64,000 nucleotides of DNA from Candidatus Iainarchaeum sp. GTDB taxonomy: Archaea > Iainarchaeota > Iainarchaeia > Iainarchaeales > DTGL01. The notes under the pieces are model-generated. The model was not told where the DNA came from, did not search any database, and worked only from the letters and a program-made list of their open reading frames with translations. How positions within the stretch are numbered: the first letter of the stretch is position 1; every line of letters begins with the position of its first letter. Below are positions 48,711 to 57,737 of the stretch, in pieces. A program made the translations under genes and the position numbers. Location of the stretch: NCBI GenBank assembly GCA_026413945.1, contig JAOAJX010000001.1, positions 62,001 to 126,000 of the forward strand, written 5' to 3'.

Positions 48711-50916
48711 GCAGATACGCCTCTAATTTCTCAGAAAAGGAAATATAATCAAGCTCACCTTGTTCGCTGAGGTTCTTTAGAAATTTCGCTCTGCGCCTTA
48801 TCTTTTCTTCCATCGTTGAGAAAGGAATTTTGTTCTCGTCACATATTCTCTTTAGAACAATGCTTCGACCAACAATCGAATATAGATCAGCAATATCCTC
48901 TATTCGAAGCTGTTCTTTAGTGTTGGGTATTGTGGGCTTAAGCATAATGTCGTTGTATTCCAAGCGCTGATCTTTTGCGTTATATCTTATCACTTCTGCA
49001 ATGCTTTTTATAGTCCTTCTTGTACCTTCTTCACCCATAAAACCAATGTTTATTATTATGTCAGCAGATTCCAGCAGCGAGGGGGATAAGTTTATCGGTG
49101 GGGTGATTAGCCTGCTCATAACATCATTAACTGACCTTGCATGCATTGTTGCTAAAGAGCAATGCCCAGATGCCATTCCCTGGAACAAAACAAAAGTCTC
49201 TTTCCCACGAACTTCACCAACTATTAGATAGTCAGGTCTTTGCCTAAAAGATTCTTTTATAAGAGTCATGAGGTCAATTTCACCAAAGCGCTTACCACTA
49301 GAGTCTGGTGGTCCAAAGCCCTGCCTTGCAACTTGTGGGAGCCAATTATCATGCTTCAAATTTAGCTCACGAGTATCCTCTATTGAGACAATTCTTTGTG
49401 AGTGTGGTATAAACATTGCAAGTGCGTTGAGTAGGGTTGTTTTTCCACTTGCAGTAGCGCCTGTGATGATTATTGACTTCTTAAAATCTAAGGCAATCCA
49501 CAGATAGGCCATTATCAATGGATCAACAGTTCCGTTGGATATTAAAGTGGTTGGCGGCAATGGTTTTTCTGGAAAGAGACGTATTGTAAAGCTTGGCCCT
49601 CTAGTTGAAACTGATCCTGTAAGTACTGCATTTACACGTGAGCCATCTGGAAGAACAGCATCGAGCAATGGTGAAGCATAGGAAACATAGCTTTTGGATA
49701 ATTGTGCCATCTTTATTATAAAATCCTCCAAAGCCTCGATTGTCTGGAATGTTATATTGGTTGCAATGTGTCCTTCTTTTTTGTGGATTATGTAAATTGG
49801 CACATTTATTCCATCACATTCAATATCCTCAATAAAGGAATCGTGCATTAGTGGTTCAATTCTTTCCAAGCCGAGCAGATCTCTTGAAAGATAATACATC
49901 AGCTTGTGCCTACCTTGTCTTGTGAAGGTATAGCCACGCTTTCTAATTATTTCTTCAACCTTTGAGAATAGTTTCTCTTTTGTTAGTTCTTCTATTGTAA
50001 GAACTTCTATGAGCTCTGCTTTTATCAATTCTATCTTTTTGAGCTCATCTGAGCTAAGGTCTGGTTCAATTACGAAGTAAACTTTACGGCCTTTTGTTTG
50101 CTCTACTATCTTTGCATATGCATAGCCTGGTATCAAAGTGATTACATCAGGAAGCTTCGCTGTCACTTCTGCTTTTTCACCTTCCGCAAAAAGCTTATCT
50201 TTTAAGCTCACTATTGTTTCATGTTCTGCTTCAGCTGATTGTTTGCGCTTAACATCCTGAGATGTTCCAAGGTCTGCTAACCCGGAATCTGTTGCAAAGG
50301 CAGGTATGTAAAAATGCTCATCAAACTGCTCTTCTTCAAGCGGTGATTGGCTTACTTTTTTAGATAGGGTTTTTAATTTGCTTAAAATAGTCTTAAAGCC
50401 AGATGGCTTAGTCAATTGCTCTTCTTCAACTGCATTTTGTTTTTCTGATTCGTCTTTATATTTGGCTCTATTATACGTTAAAATGCTACCTAAAACAGAT
50501 ATTGCTGCTTTTCCACCCCGCACAGGTGGTGGCTTTGCTTCGCTCTTTATAATTTTACCTCTTAGCACCTCAATTTTTCCCTTTTTTGGCACTAACTCAA
50601 TGTAAAGTGGTTCAAGTCCAGCAGCTTTTTTTGCTCTGTTAAGCAATTTGTGTGATTCGAGAAATGTTTTCAGTATTTCTTCATCAAGAAAATGTCTGTT
50701 GAGAAATGAGCTTTTCTTAAGGACTACGGATAGGTTCTCGTATGTCGCTTTAGAAATCATTTTTTCTTCAAAGCTTGCTTTTAGCTCTCTTAAACATGCC
50801 TCTTTACTAAGTGCACCTTTCTTGAAGCGCTCGAGAACAAGAAGAGATTCTAAGCGCTCTTTAAGGTCAGAAACTTCTAGTTCAATCCTCGCTATGTCTT
50901 CCAGGTTTTCAAACAT
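48664..50916 (-). CDS. TadA/GspE-type secretion ATPase
   Basis: 750 residues. A long N-terminal region (residues 1-260) of helices and low-complexity sequence is followed by the ATPase: TGATASGKTTLLNALAMF (Walker A), SIEDTRELNLKHDNW (Asp box), YLIVGEVRGKETFVLFQGM (Walker B) and SGHCSLATMHA (His box). It powers pilus assembly through the two TadC proteins. I chose the ATG at 50916 (GGTGATAAAAATG), eleven codons inside the longest frame. It is longer than typical TadA because of the N-terminal region. Confidence 0.92.
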   Translation of the reverse strand: MFENLEDIARIELEVSDLKERLESLLVLERFKKGALSKEACLRELKASFEEKMISKATYENLSVVLKKSSFLNRHFLDEEILKTFLESHKLLNRAKKAAGLEPLYIELVPKKGKIEVLRGKIIKSEAKPPPVRGGKAAISVLGSILTYNRAKYKDESEKQNAVEEEQLTKPSGFKTILSKLKTLSKKVSQSPLEEEQFDEHFYIPAFATDSGLADLGTSQDVKRKQSAEAEHETIVSLKDKLFAEGEKAEVTAKLPDVITLIPGYAYAKIVEQTKGRKVYFVIEPDLSSDELKKIELIKAELIEVLTIEELTKEKLFSKVEEIIRKRGYTFTRQGRHKLMYYLSRDLLGLERIEPLMHDSFIEDIECDGINVPIYIIHKKEGHIATNITFQTIEALEDFIIKMAQLSKSYVSYASPLLDAVLPDGSRVNAVLTGSVSTRGPSFTIRLFPEKPLPPTTLISNGTVDPLIMAYLWIALDFKKSIIITGATASGKTTLLNALAMFIPHSQRIVSIEDTRELNLKHDNWLPQVARQGFGPPDSSGKRFGEIDLMTLIKESFRQRPDYLIVGEVRGKETFVLFQGMASGHCSLATMHARSVNDVMSRLITPPINLSPSLLESADIIINIGFMGEEGTRRTIKSIAEVIRYNAKDQRLEYNDIMLKPTIPNTKEQLRIEDIADLYSIVGRSIVLKRICDENKIPFSTMEEKIRRRAKFLKNLSEQGELDYISFSEKLEAYLHDEKYNIQNTSQIRK

Positions 50917-51241
50917 TTTTATCACCGTGTCCAAGATCTTTAAATTCACCGATTGAATTTTTGAAGCGTTCGTTATATTTTGTCTTAAGCTTGTCCATAC
51001 TCTCTGATAGTGTTATAATTCGGTTTATTATGTCCTTTCTAAGGTCAGATATTACTGCATCAATGATATCTGCTTCATGCAATATTCGAGGATCTTCTCT
51101 TTTGCTCATTGCGGATTCGATAAGCTCAGACTCGATCTCTTTTCGCCTGTTATCTGCCTTTCTTAGCTCACTTATCGAGCGCAATATGTTCTCACTCTGC
51201 AAGATGAGATCGCTTATGATATCTATGAATTCTTCAGACAT
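50909..51241 (-). CDS. Small coiled-coil protein of the pilus operon
   Basis: 110 residues, nearly all helical and charged (LILQSENILRSISELRKADN, LRKDIINRIITLSESMDKLK). No signal or membrane segment. The end overlaps the ATPase start by eight bases and the start overlaps the pseudopilin by eight bases, so translation is coupled. Likely a cytoplasmic accessory factor of the ATPase; no family recognised. Confidence 0.65.
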   Translation of the reverse strand: MSEEFIDIISDLILQSENILRSISELRKADNRRKEIESELIESAMSKREDPRILHEADIIDAVISDLRKDIINRIITLSESMDKLKTKYNERFKNSIGEFKDLGHGDKNV

Positions 51242-51944
51242 TCAAATCACCCATATAAATTCTTACAAAATCAAAACCAGATTCAAGTATAAAGTTTATC
51301 TTATAGGAATATGCACTACCATAAACATTTGCAACGATGTGTGCTTTGCCGATGTTATAGCCGGATTCAATAAATTCTGTTGAAACGTCGACTGTTGAAC
51401 CGATATAATTATCAAGGTAGAAATCGAGTTTTCCTTGGAAGATTTCATTTGTGTCTATGCGCCTTATTTGATACACGAGCTCGTCTAATTTTATTGGTGT
51501 GTTTCTATCTAGTTTTCGAACAGCAAACAAAAGATGCTCGTTTTCCATTATAAAGACATTGACATCATTAATCTTTGATTCGTATGCATTTACAGAGAGG
51601 TTCGCACCAATGAAAAAATTGCCCTCGGATTTTTTTCGTCTTGGGCTTATGATATCAGCGATTGTCTTCTTTTCGCTAAAGATCATATCGGAAGCTGAAT
51701 TGATATCAAGAGCGTCTGATAAATTTATGGTTAAGAGTCTTTTCGAACCCTCTCCTTCAGAGGAAACCATCGAAATTACAGAATCAATGTTTTTCATTGT
51801 GGCTTCTGCCTGCTTTAGTTCGTTGTATTCCTTTATCTTAGTAAGGTAAGGAAGACCAACTTGGAGTATAAGTGAGACAACAACTAAGCTTATAAGGGTG
51901 TAAAGCACTGCGCTTACAATTGTTGATTGCCCTTTACTTTTCAT
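51234..51944 (-). CDS. Pseudopilin-like protein with class III signal peptide
   Basis: 236 residues. The N-terminus MKSKGQSTIVSAVLYTLISL carries a class III motif (KG then a Q-S-T start) followed by a hydrophobic helix. Helical and beta-rich exterior domains follow. Cleavage by an A24 peptidase after the Gly is predicted. The end overlaps the coiled-coil gene. Probably a minor pilin. Confidence 0.75.
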   Translation of the reverse strand: MKSKGQSTIVSAVLYTLISLVVVSLILQVGLPYLTKIKEYNELKQAEATMKNIDSVISMVSSEGEGSKRLLTINLSDALDINSASDMIFSEKKTIADIISPRRKKSEGNFFIGANLSVNAYESKINDVNVFIMENEHLLFAVRKLDRNTPIKLDELVYQIRRIDTNEIFQGKLDFYLDNYIGSTVDVSTEFIESGYNIGKAHIVANVYGSAYSYKINFILESGFDFVRIYMGDLNV

Positions 51945-52474
51945 TTTGCAATTACCTCCGCGTTGCGCAGAAGCTCTAACCTGTACTTAAACTTGTTTTT
52001 AAGGTTAAAGCTTGCGTCACAAAAATTAAATAAATAGTCATTTAAAAGTGTTTCTTTGCTTATAATAACTGTTGTTCCATCAGGCACTGTGCCTGAAACA
52101 ACGCTGCTATAATAATTGCAATCCTCACCAGTGTAATTGCCAAAAACGTACTGCCTATTATCATCGTATGCTACAAAAGCAAGCTTCATTGTGAGGCCTT
52201 TGGTTGCAAGATAGTTCTTAAATCGCAATGCTGTTTGGCTCATAACTGAGTTTAGGTCATTTAAGTAAATGCCGGATGCTCTTGCTATTGCTAATTCTTT
52301 CTTTATGTTTTCAATCTCAAAAGCCCCTGTTGTTTTAAATGTTGATGCAGTGCGTATTGAAACTATAGCAGCCAATACAAAAGCAGCCAGTATGAATGTT
52401 ACTAATAGATATGCTTGTGCTTTTTTGCCGCATTGGTTCAGATTATCCTTACTGAGAATCGTATGGTCTAGCAT
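51941..52474 (-). CDS. Pseudopilin-like membrane protein
   Basis: 177 residues. After a polar stretch, GKKAQAYLLVTFILAAFVLA forms a pilin-like helix with basic residues ahead, though the cleavage motif is atypical. The exterior domain contains several Asn/Tyr-rich strands and two Cys (EDCNYYSS, FNFCDASF). It overlaps both neighbours by a few codons. The start within the previous gene is uncertain; a downstream start near the helix is possible. Confidence 0.65.
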   Translation of the reverse strand: MLDHTILSKDNLNQCGKKAQAYLLVTFILAAFVLAAIVSIRTASTFKTTGAFEIENIKKELAIARASGIYLNDLNSVMSQTALRFKNYLATKGLTMKLAFVAYDDNRQYVFGNYTGEDCNYYSSVVSGTVPDGTTVIISKETLLNDYLFNFCDASFNLKNKFKYRLELLRNAEVIAK

Positions 52475-52838
52475 ATAGTTTCATCACCACAAGTTTATGA
52501 TGTGTTATGTTTCCGTCAAAAAGGTATGCTACAAGTACATAGTTTCCAGATTCTGGCTTTTGTCCTATGCATTGATTGTTCTCATCGCATATTTGAACTT
52601 CAAAAGGGTATTTTATGTAACGTGACATTTGTTCCTTTATTGCGAGCAAAGAGTTTTCATCGGAGGCGGCTATAATTGAAGCCCTGAGAGAATTGTCCTC
52701 GGCTATGGAAAGAAGAGCTGATTCGCAGTTTGCTCTGACTTCAGAATATTTTGCTTGTGGAGTAATAGTTGGTATGGAGAGCATAGCTAACATGCCAATT
52801 ATGATAACGCCTGCAATCATAACCTCAAAAGTTTTCAT
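52449..52838 (-). CDS. Pseudopilin-like membrane protein, short
   Basis: 129 residues. MKTFEVMIAGVIIIGMLAML is an N-terminal helix of pilin type with no clear cleavage site. An exterior beta domain follows, with Cys pairs (VRANCESALL, VQICDENNQCIGQ). The ATG shares its A with the upstream stop (AGGTGATG), so it is translationally coupled to the large fibronectin-type protein. Confidence 0.65.
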   Translation of the reverse strand: MKTFEVMIAGVIIIGMLAMLSIPTITPQAKYSEVRANCESALLSIAEDNSLRASIIAASDENSLLAIKEQMSRYIKYPFEVQICDENNQCIGQKPESGNYVLVAYLFDGNITHHKLVVMKLYARPYDSQ

Positions 52839-54868
52839 CACCTTTTGAGCCTCCTTATAAAAATGAACATTAGAATTGAAATTAATATAAGAATAAAAAG
52901 TGTAATAAAATCAAAATTTTTGTATTTATTTATAAAAGTCATTTCTGCATTTATATCTTCAGACGGCACAGGGATGTTGAAATTCGAGATCTCTATTTTT
53001 AGCCCATTAAATTCATCTTCTGATAGTATTTTTCCACGGTATTTCAACTCAGTGCTTTCATTTGGCTTTAAGGCCATAATCTCAATAGAAATTTTTTTTG
53101 ATGACTGATTTATTTGGGCTGGATAATTGCTTTTTATCTCATTAATATCTTTATCAATTATTTCAGGAATAAAGTCAATCAAATAAAATTTGCTTAATGG
53201 CTCAGAACCGGTGTTTTTAATTGAAAGAATAATCAAAATGGCGTAACTTTTTCCTTGTATTGAGTTTATTTCTAAGATTTGAACTTCTCTTTTTATTGCA
53301 AGTGAGTTCCAGATTTTTTCTGTAGAAGTTGGGATTGTTTTAAAATAATCTTTGAGCTTTTCATAGAATAAAATCTTCTCTTCATCGTAATCTATAAGGT
53401 AACTTTTCAATAATGAAATTTTGGCTATCTTTGAGCTTAGCTGTTCAAGGCCGCTCTTTAATTCTACAAGAGAGGTTCTTGCGGTTTCATAATCGCCATA
53501 GTTTATTTTCTCTTTTAAGGCAACAATCTTGTTTTTTAGGTTTAGCAGCTCTTCTTCGGCTTCTTTTTGTTCAAGCAAGGCCAGAGCATTGTTCTTTGAA
53601 ATTTTTTCAGAGATTTGTTCTGCAAGCTTCTCAAGGTCTTTTGCTTTGGACTCTGCATTTAGCAGGATTATTTTTTCTGATTCAATTTCTGCTTTGTTTA
53701 AGGCAGCATCAAAAGCAGTAAAGTGCAGCATTATTTTCTCGGAAGTTGTATTGTTTAGATTGATTTTCAAAATCGACTCTTTAGATGAATCACTTGGTTC
53801 CTGCTTAAATATCTGTTGTTGCTTGTCAAACGACACAATTATTTTGAAAACATCACCGGAATGGTTTAATTTAGCAGTTAGCTCATTTCTGTCTGTTTGT
53901 GTTATTGAAATAATATTGATTTCGGGCGGCTTAGAATCAACAAAGAAGCTAATTGTTTGGGTGCTATTTAAGTCCAGTTCATCTACTAAGGTTACAGTTA
54001 CCTTGGCCTCACCATCTATGCTCTTCAGCTCAAACTCAGAAATAAAGCCTTTTTCAGTCTTTACGAAGCTTAGCTTTTCTGTTTCGGTACCTTGCGTTAT
54101 TATCCCAGAAATGCTTTTTATGTTAGCGTTTGAATCGAAGGGCTCAACAATAACATTAACCCTCTCTGCTGAAAAATACCTCAAGCCGTTTAAATCTCTG
54201 TGACTCATGTTTAAATCTAAGATACTTAGAGCAAATTCTGGACCTTTGGTTGAGGTTACTAAGCAGCTTTCTTTTTGGCTTGTAGAGCTATTTCCAGCCA
54301 CATCATAAGCCGTTACTGTATAACAGTATTTTCTTCGCTCAAGTGCATTGTGCTCGTATTTTGTTTCATCTGAAGGTACCTTTATATAGAATTCCTTTTT
54401 TATCACACCAAATTCAGTGATCTTAATAACATAATAATCAATGCCACTCAAATCAGAAGCTGCGGCCCATGAGATATTCGCTTTTTTATCTGAAAGAAAC
54501 GCTGAAACGTTTGAAGGTGCTGTTGGTGCCTTTCTATCTAAAATTATGCTTGCCGCAGCAAGAGCTTCGCTATTGGAATCTCGTGCTTTAACATATATTG
54601 TTTTGTTTCCATCTGCCAAATTGCAACCATATGAATCGGTAAGTAAAAACTTCATCTTTTGTGAATATGGTTGCCAATTTGTCCAGCTTTCTGAATCACA
54701 AGAAAAGCAAATCTCCTCAGCATTAGCAATTATTGAAACATTTAGCTTAAGGTCATTTGTGTATTTATTACCGTCTTCGATCAAAACATAATCTATGTGG
54801 GCAGCTATAGAAAAAGATTGGCAAATAACAAGAGCAAAAATGCAGTAAACTAGTGATTTATTATCCAT
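52838..54868 (-). CDS. Large membrane-anchored protein with fibronectin type III-like domain
   Basis: 676 residues. Signal peptide (LVYCIFALVICQSFSIAAHI), Ig-like strands, then a fibronectin type III-like domain (APTAPSNVSAFLSDKKANIS, RRKYCYTVTAYDVAGNSS). Further beta domains are followed by a helical coiled region (residues 410-490), a conserved IKNTGSEPLSKFYLIDFIPE segment, and a C-terminal helix (FDFITLFILILISILMFIFI) ended by RRLKR. Type I topology. In this pilus operon it may be an assembly or anchoring protein. The start is ATG at 54868; TTG three codons earlier is possible. Confidence 0.7.
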   Translation of the reverse strand: MDNKSLVYCIFALVICQSFSIAAHIDYVLIEDGNKYTNDLKLNVSIIANAEEICFSCDSESWTNWQPYSQKMKFLLTDSYGCNLADGNKTIYVKARDSNSEALAAASIILDRKAPTAPSNVSAFLSDKKANISWAAASDLSGIDYYVIKITEFGVIKKEFYIKVPSDETKYEHNALERRKYCYTVTAYDVAGNSSTSQKESCLVTSTKGPEFALSILDLNMSHRDLNGLRYFSAERVNVIVEPFDSNANIKSISGIITQGTETEKLSFVKTEKGFISEFELKSIDGEAKVTVTLVDELDLNSTQTISFFVDSKPPEINIISITQTDRNELTAKLNHSGDVFKIIVSFDKQQQIFKQEPSDSSKESILKINLNNTTSEKIMLHFTAFDAALNKAEIESEKIILLNAESKAKDLEKLAEQISEKISKNNALALLEQKEAEEELLNLKNKIVALKEKINYGDYETARTSLVELKSGLEQLSSKIAKISLLKSYLIDYDEEKILFYEKLKDYFKTIPTSTEKIWNSLAIKREVQILEINSIQGKSYAILIILSIKNTGSEPLSKFYLIDFIPEIIDKDINEIKSNYPAQINQSSKKISIEIMALKPNESTELKYRGKILSEDEFNGLKIEISNFNIPVPSEDINAEMTFINKYKNFDFITLFILILISILMFIFIRRLKR

Positions 54869-54919
54869 AGTTCTCAATAGAATACGCTCTCTTTGTTTAA
54901 AAGCATTATCGGAAATTGA

Positions 54920-55312
54920 CTATGCTTTTGAAAGAGCGATTATTTTACTTTTAAGCCACATTTCATCTAAGCTTAAGCTCAAAGTTTCGTTGCCTAAAAT
55001 AAAACAGGGCACTTGTTTTAATTCAATGCCATAAGCATTTAGCTTTTCTGTGCTAATATCAACAAATATGACCTCATAAGTAAATTTTTCAGCCAATTCT
55101 TTGTCTAAAGACAATTTTTTTAGCATTTGTTCGAATCTGGCTGACTCAGAATCATCTGATTTCAAGAAAGCTATAATCTTTATTTTACTCTTAGCTTTTG
55201 GGTCTTGAGTAATGCTCTGGTTTATGAAAGATGGCAAAAAAACTGCAAAAAAGAAAAGCGAAAAAATAAGCAAAAGAACAATTGAAACCTTGACAAAGGG
55301 CTTTAGCGCCAT
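54920..55312 (-). CDS. Membrane-anchored thioredoxin-fold protein lacking CxxC
   Basis: 130 residues. A signal anchor (VSIVLLLIFSLFFFAVFLPS) is followed by a thioredoxin-like fold: IKIIAFLKSDDSESARFEQM where CxxC would be, then FTYEVIFVDISTEKLNAYGI and KQVPCFILGNE with the cis-Pro site. The active-site cysteines are replaced by Asp/Ser-rich sequence, so a redox role is unlikely. Sits between the pilin genes and the large anchored protein. Confidence 0.6.
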   Translation of the reverse strand: MALKPFVKVSIVLLLIFSLFFFAVFLPSFINQSITQDPKAKSKIKIIAFLKSDDSESARFEQMLKKLSLDKELAEKFTYEVIFVDISTEKLNAYGIELKQVPCFILGNETLSLSLDEMWLKSKIIALSKA

Positions 55313-55345
55313 AAAAATGCCTCTTTCTTGTTTATTTTTGTCGTT

Positions 55346-55786
55346 TTAGCTGCATGATGATGTTGTGTCGCTAATTGTATCGCATTGTAATGGAATTATC
55401 TTAATCTCTGAAACTGTTTTTTCATGATTTGCAGTCAGATATGCAATGCCTGTTGCCCCAACATCAATGTAAAGGTTGCTGTTCTTGTTTGAATCTGAGC
55501 TATTATCAGCATACTTTGCAATAACCTTGAAGCCATTTAAGTCAACAGAACCTGTGTTTTCTATCTTGACTGAGACAAGCTCGCTTCTGCCTTTGTCATA
55601 AGTGCAAGAAATTATTGTTATGCCAGCATTGCTGCAGTTTATTCTTTTTCTGCCAATTTCTTCGCCTTTGGTTATACTTTCACCAACAAAACTGTGAAGC
55701 CAACCAAAATACGTGGCTGCCAAGATAACACTTACAAGTACTAGTAAGACAGTAGCAATTATTGGGCTTATGCCTTTTTGTGACAT
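55346..55786 (-). CDS. Type IV pilin with class III signal peptide
   Basis: 146 residues. MSQKGISPIIATVLLVLVSV is the classic archaeal pilin N-terminus: KG before the cut, then a hydrophobic assembly helix. The exterior beta domain has Cys at several sites (RINCSNAGITIISCTYDKG) and ends TSSCS. The ATG at 55786 starts the signal; the eight upstream codons are probably not used. Expected to be cut by one of the two A24 peptidases. Confidence 0.88.
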   Translation of the reverse strand: MSQKGISPIIATVLLVLVSVILAATYFGWLHSFVGESITKGEEIGRKRINCSNAGITIISCTYDKGRSELVSVKIENTGSVDLNGFKVIAKYADNSSDSNKNSNLYIDVGATGIAYLTANHEKTVSEIKIIPLQCDTISDTTSSCS

Positions 55787-55852
55787 GTGAGTGTTTAGCA
55801 TAGGTAGCATAGGAACACATAAAAAATAAAAAAATAATAAATTTAAGTATAT

Positions 55853-56269
55853 TTAGCTTGTGCAATCTCTTTCAGCATATATTTTTGGATATTCAACAGA
55901 AGTCACTCTTACTCGAGTTGTTGTTGCAGTGCATGTCGCTGTCTTAGTATCAGTTTCTTTTGGTGAAAGCACATCAAAAGAAATCGTGGCTGTTGCTTTT
56001 GTTGCTCCTGTTGAATCTAAGCAGTTTACAGTGAAGTTATTGAGGTCGGTTGTACCTGTGTTATCCAATAAAAGAGTTATTGTTGTTCCGGAACGAGTGC
56101 AAGTCTTAATCGCAAAACTTCCTCCAAGGCCTTTTAAGTCTTCCCCTGTTTTTGCAGTAGTTTCTTGTGTTGTGCTCATTAAGAAAGGAAGTAAAACCAT
56201 CACCAGTGCAACCGCAACTAAAACTAAAAGAACTGTTGCAATTACTGGGCTGATGCCTTTTGAGTTCAT
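55853..56269 (-). CDS. Type IV pilin with class III signal peptide, first gene of the pilus operon
   Basis: 138 residues. MNSKGISPVIATVLLVLVAV again is a canonical archaeal pilin start, followed by a Thr-rich beta domain (SGTTITLLLDNTGTTDLNNF) with Cys (IKTCTRSG, VNCLDSTG, RDCTS). A GAGGTGATATAATG ribosome site makes this the best-initiated gene of the operon, consistent with a major pilin. Promoter expected in the 110 bases upstream. Confidence 0.9.
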   Translation of the reverse strand: MNSKGISPVIATVLLVLVAVALVMVLLPFLMSTTQETTAKTGEDLKGLGGSFAIKTCTRSGTTITLLLDNTGTTDLNNFTVNCLDSTGATKATATISFDVLSPKETDTKTATCTATTTRVRVTSVEYPKIYAERDCTS

Positions 56270-56381
56270 TATATCACCTCATATAAGTTTATTTGCTGAA
56301 GTATAATAAGAATTCGTAGTTTATAATCTTTTCTATTACATTTTTCAAACTAGAAAATCCGTCAGTGTGCTGAGATTATTT

Positions 56382-56786
56382 CTATTTGTTCTCTTCGAGA
56401 AGCTTTGCTTGTACAATGCCATTCTGCCCAGGCCTACTTGTAACAATAGCTTTGAGCTTCTTGCCTTCGTGCTCAACCTCTATGATCGCACCTTTTGTTA
56501 TAACATTTTGCCTTGCGTATTGCCTATTTGCATCATTCTTTATTACTTGTTTTATCTCTGCAGTGAAAACTTTGCCATTATTGCTTATAGATGCCATTCT
56601 TGCCTTTTGGAGCTTTACTTTTTGTGTTTTTCCTCGAGCTTTTGCCTTCTTCCTTTGCTCTTTTTCTGCAACCTTAGTCATTGTTGGTGGATTACCTTTC
56701 CAAGCAAGTTTCTTGTCGCAACGTTCAGTGCTATGCCTTAGGCCACCGCTAACTTTCCTTTTTGACTTTAACATATATTCTGCCAA
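56382..56786 (-). CDS. rps8e: Small ribosomal subunit protein S8e
   Basis: About 134 residues. Matches archaeal S8e: VSGGLRHSTERCDKKLAWKG, NVITKGAIIEVEHEGKKLKA and TSRPGQNGIVQAKL. GGTGATTTTTTTG places a TTG at 56786 at ideal distance from the ribosome site; ATG at 56774 is the alternative, giving MLKSKRKVSGG. Diverges from the Cgi121 gene. Confidence 0.9.
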   Translation of the reverse strand: MAEYMLKSKRKVSGGLRHSTERCDKKLAWKGNPPTMTKVAEKEQRKKAKARGKTQKVKLQKARMASISNNGKVFTAEIKQVIKNDANRQYARQNVITKGAIIEVEHEGKKLKAIVTSRPGQNGIVQAKLLEENK

Positions 56787-56841
56787 AAAAATCACCTAAA
56801 AACATTAAAACATTTTTGTAAAAGCATTAGTATAGTCCAAC

Positions 56842-57357
56842 ATGGCTCGAAAAAAAATTTTTCTGCTTTTAAGTAAAACAACTTCTGATTTAAATAGTTT
56901 GATGCCAAAAATTAATAAATGTTTGTCTTACTATAAAAAAGACGTTTGCTTTGTTGCTATAGTTCCTGCCAATAGCATACTTAGCAGAAGACAAATTTTA
57001 AGTGCTGCTGAAAAGTCTATTGAATCGTTCTGCTCTAAACAGAGATTTTCGAAGAAGCTTGATATCGAATTTTTACTATACCTTTATGGAAAAACAAAAA
57101 TTGATGAAGCCATAAAAATTGCTAATTCTGGGAAAAGAGATTTGCTCATTGCTATCTCAGAGAAAAAATCTTTTATAAAATGCCTAAAAAAAGAGGGCTT
57201 GGGTAGAAGATCGTTTTCTCTTAAACCAAAAATTGCAGAAATGAAAAAAATATATAGTGACGCTATAAAACACATCCGTGGCAAATTATGTAAAAATGAG
57301 TTAGAGCTTGCGGTTATAGAAATGCAAACTATGCTCTTGGCAAGGACTTGCAAATGA
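56842..57357 (+). CDS. cgi121: KEOPS complex subunit Cgi121
   Basis: 171 residues. The central LDIEFLLYLYGKTKIDEAIK followed by GKRDLLIAISEKKSF matches the Cgi121 core in which the complex binds tRNA for t6A synthesis with Kae1-Bud32-Pcc1. The N-terminal 60 and C-terminal 50 residues are divergent but of normal length. The ATG is probably leaderless. Followed by L44e. Confidence 0.75.
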   Translation: MARKKIFLLLSKTTSDLNSLMPKINKCLSYYKKDVCFVAIVPANSILSRRQILSAAEKSIESFCSKQRFSKKLDIEFLLYLYGKTKIDEAIKIANSGKRDLLIAISEKKSFIKCLKKEGLGRRSFSLKPKIAEMKKIYSDAIKHIRGKLCKNELELAVIEMQTMLLARTCK

Positions 57358-57415
57358 AAAATTTGTGAATAGTTTTTTAATTTTTGCCAATCACTATTGG
57401 TTATGCGGTGATTTT

Positions 57416-57691
57416 ATGGAATTTCCAAAGAAAATGAGCAGATACTGCAAGAAATGTAAGAGGCATACCGAACATAACATAAAGGAATACAAAGGCGGCA
57501 GAGCTAGAAAAATGGCAAAAGGCACAAGAAAGCACGAAAGGAACAATCTTGGTTATGGTGGCAAATATCAAGCAGTAGCGCATAAAAAGAAACTTAACAA
57601 AAAACCAACATTTAGTGCAATTTGCAATGTCTGTGGCGCAAAGAAGGTCTTTACTATAGGAAAAAGGTTAAAGAAGCCGCAGCTTGTTTAG
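57416..57691 (+). CDS. rpl44e: Large ribosomal subunit protein L44e
   Basis: 91 residues. Zinc-ribbon features are RYCKKCKRHTEH near the N-terminus and AICNVCGAKKVF near the C-terminus, with GTRKHERNNLGYGGKYQAVA between, typical of L44e. The ATG at 57416 has GCGGTGATTTT in front; an in-frame start 17 codons earlier is not needed. Confidence 0.94.
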   Translation: MEFPKKMSRYCKKCKRHTEHNIKEYKGGRARKMAKGTRKHERNNLGYGGKYQAVAHKKKLNKKPTFSAICNVCGAKKVFTIGKRLKKPQLV

Positions 57692-57737
57692 CTAAAAAAT
57701 GAAAGTGGTTTAAAGCTTGCTTATTTAAAATATTAAC

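Noticed and set aside
53413-54203. Plus-strand Ser/Phe-rich frames opposite the fibronectin-type protein
   Set aside because: Their composition is the antisense of Glu/Lys/Ser-rich coding sequence, with no promoter or family match.
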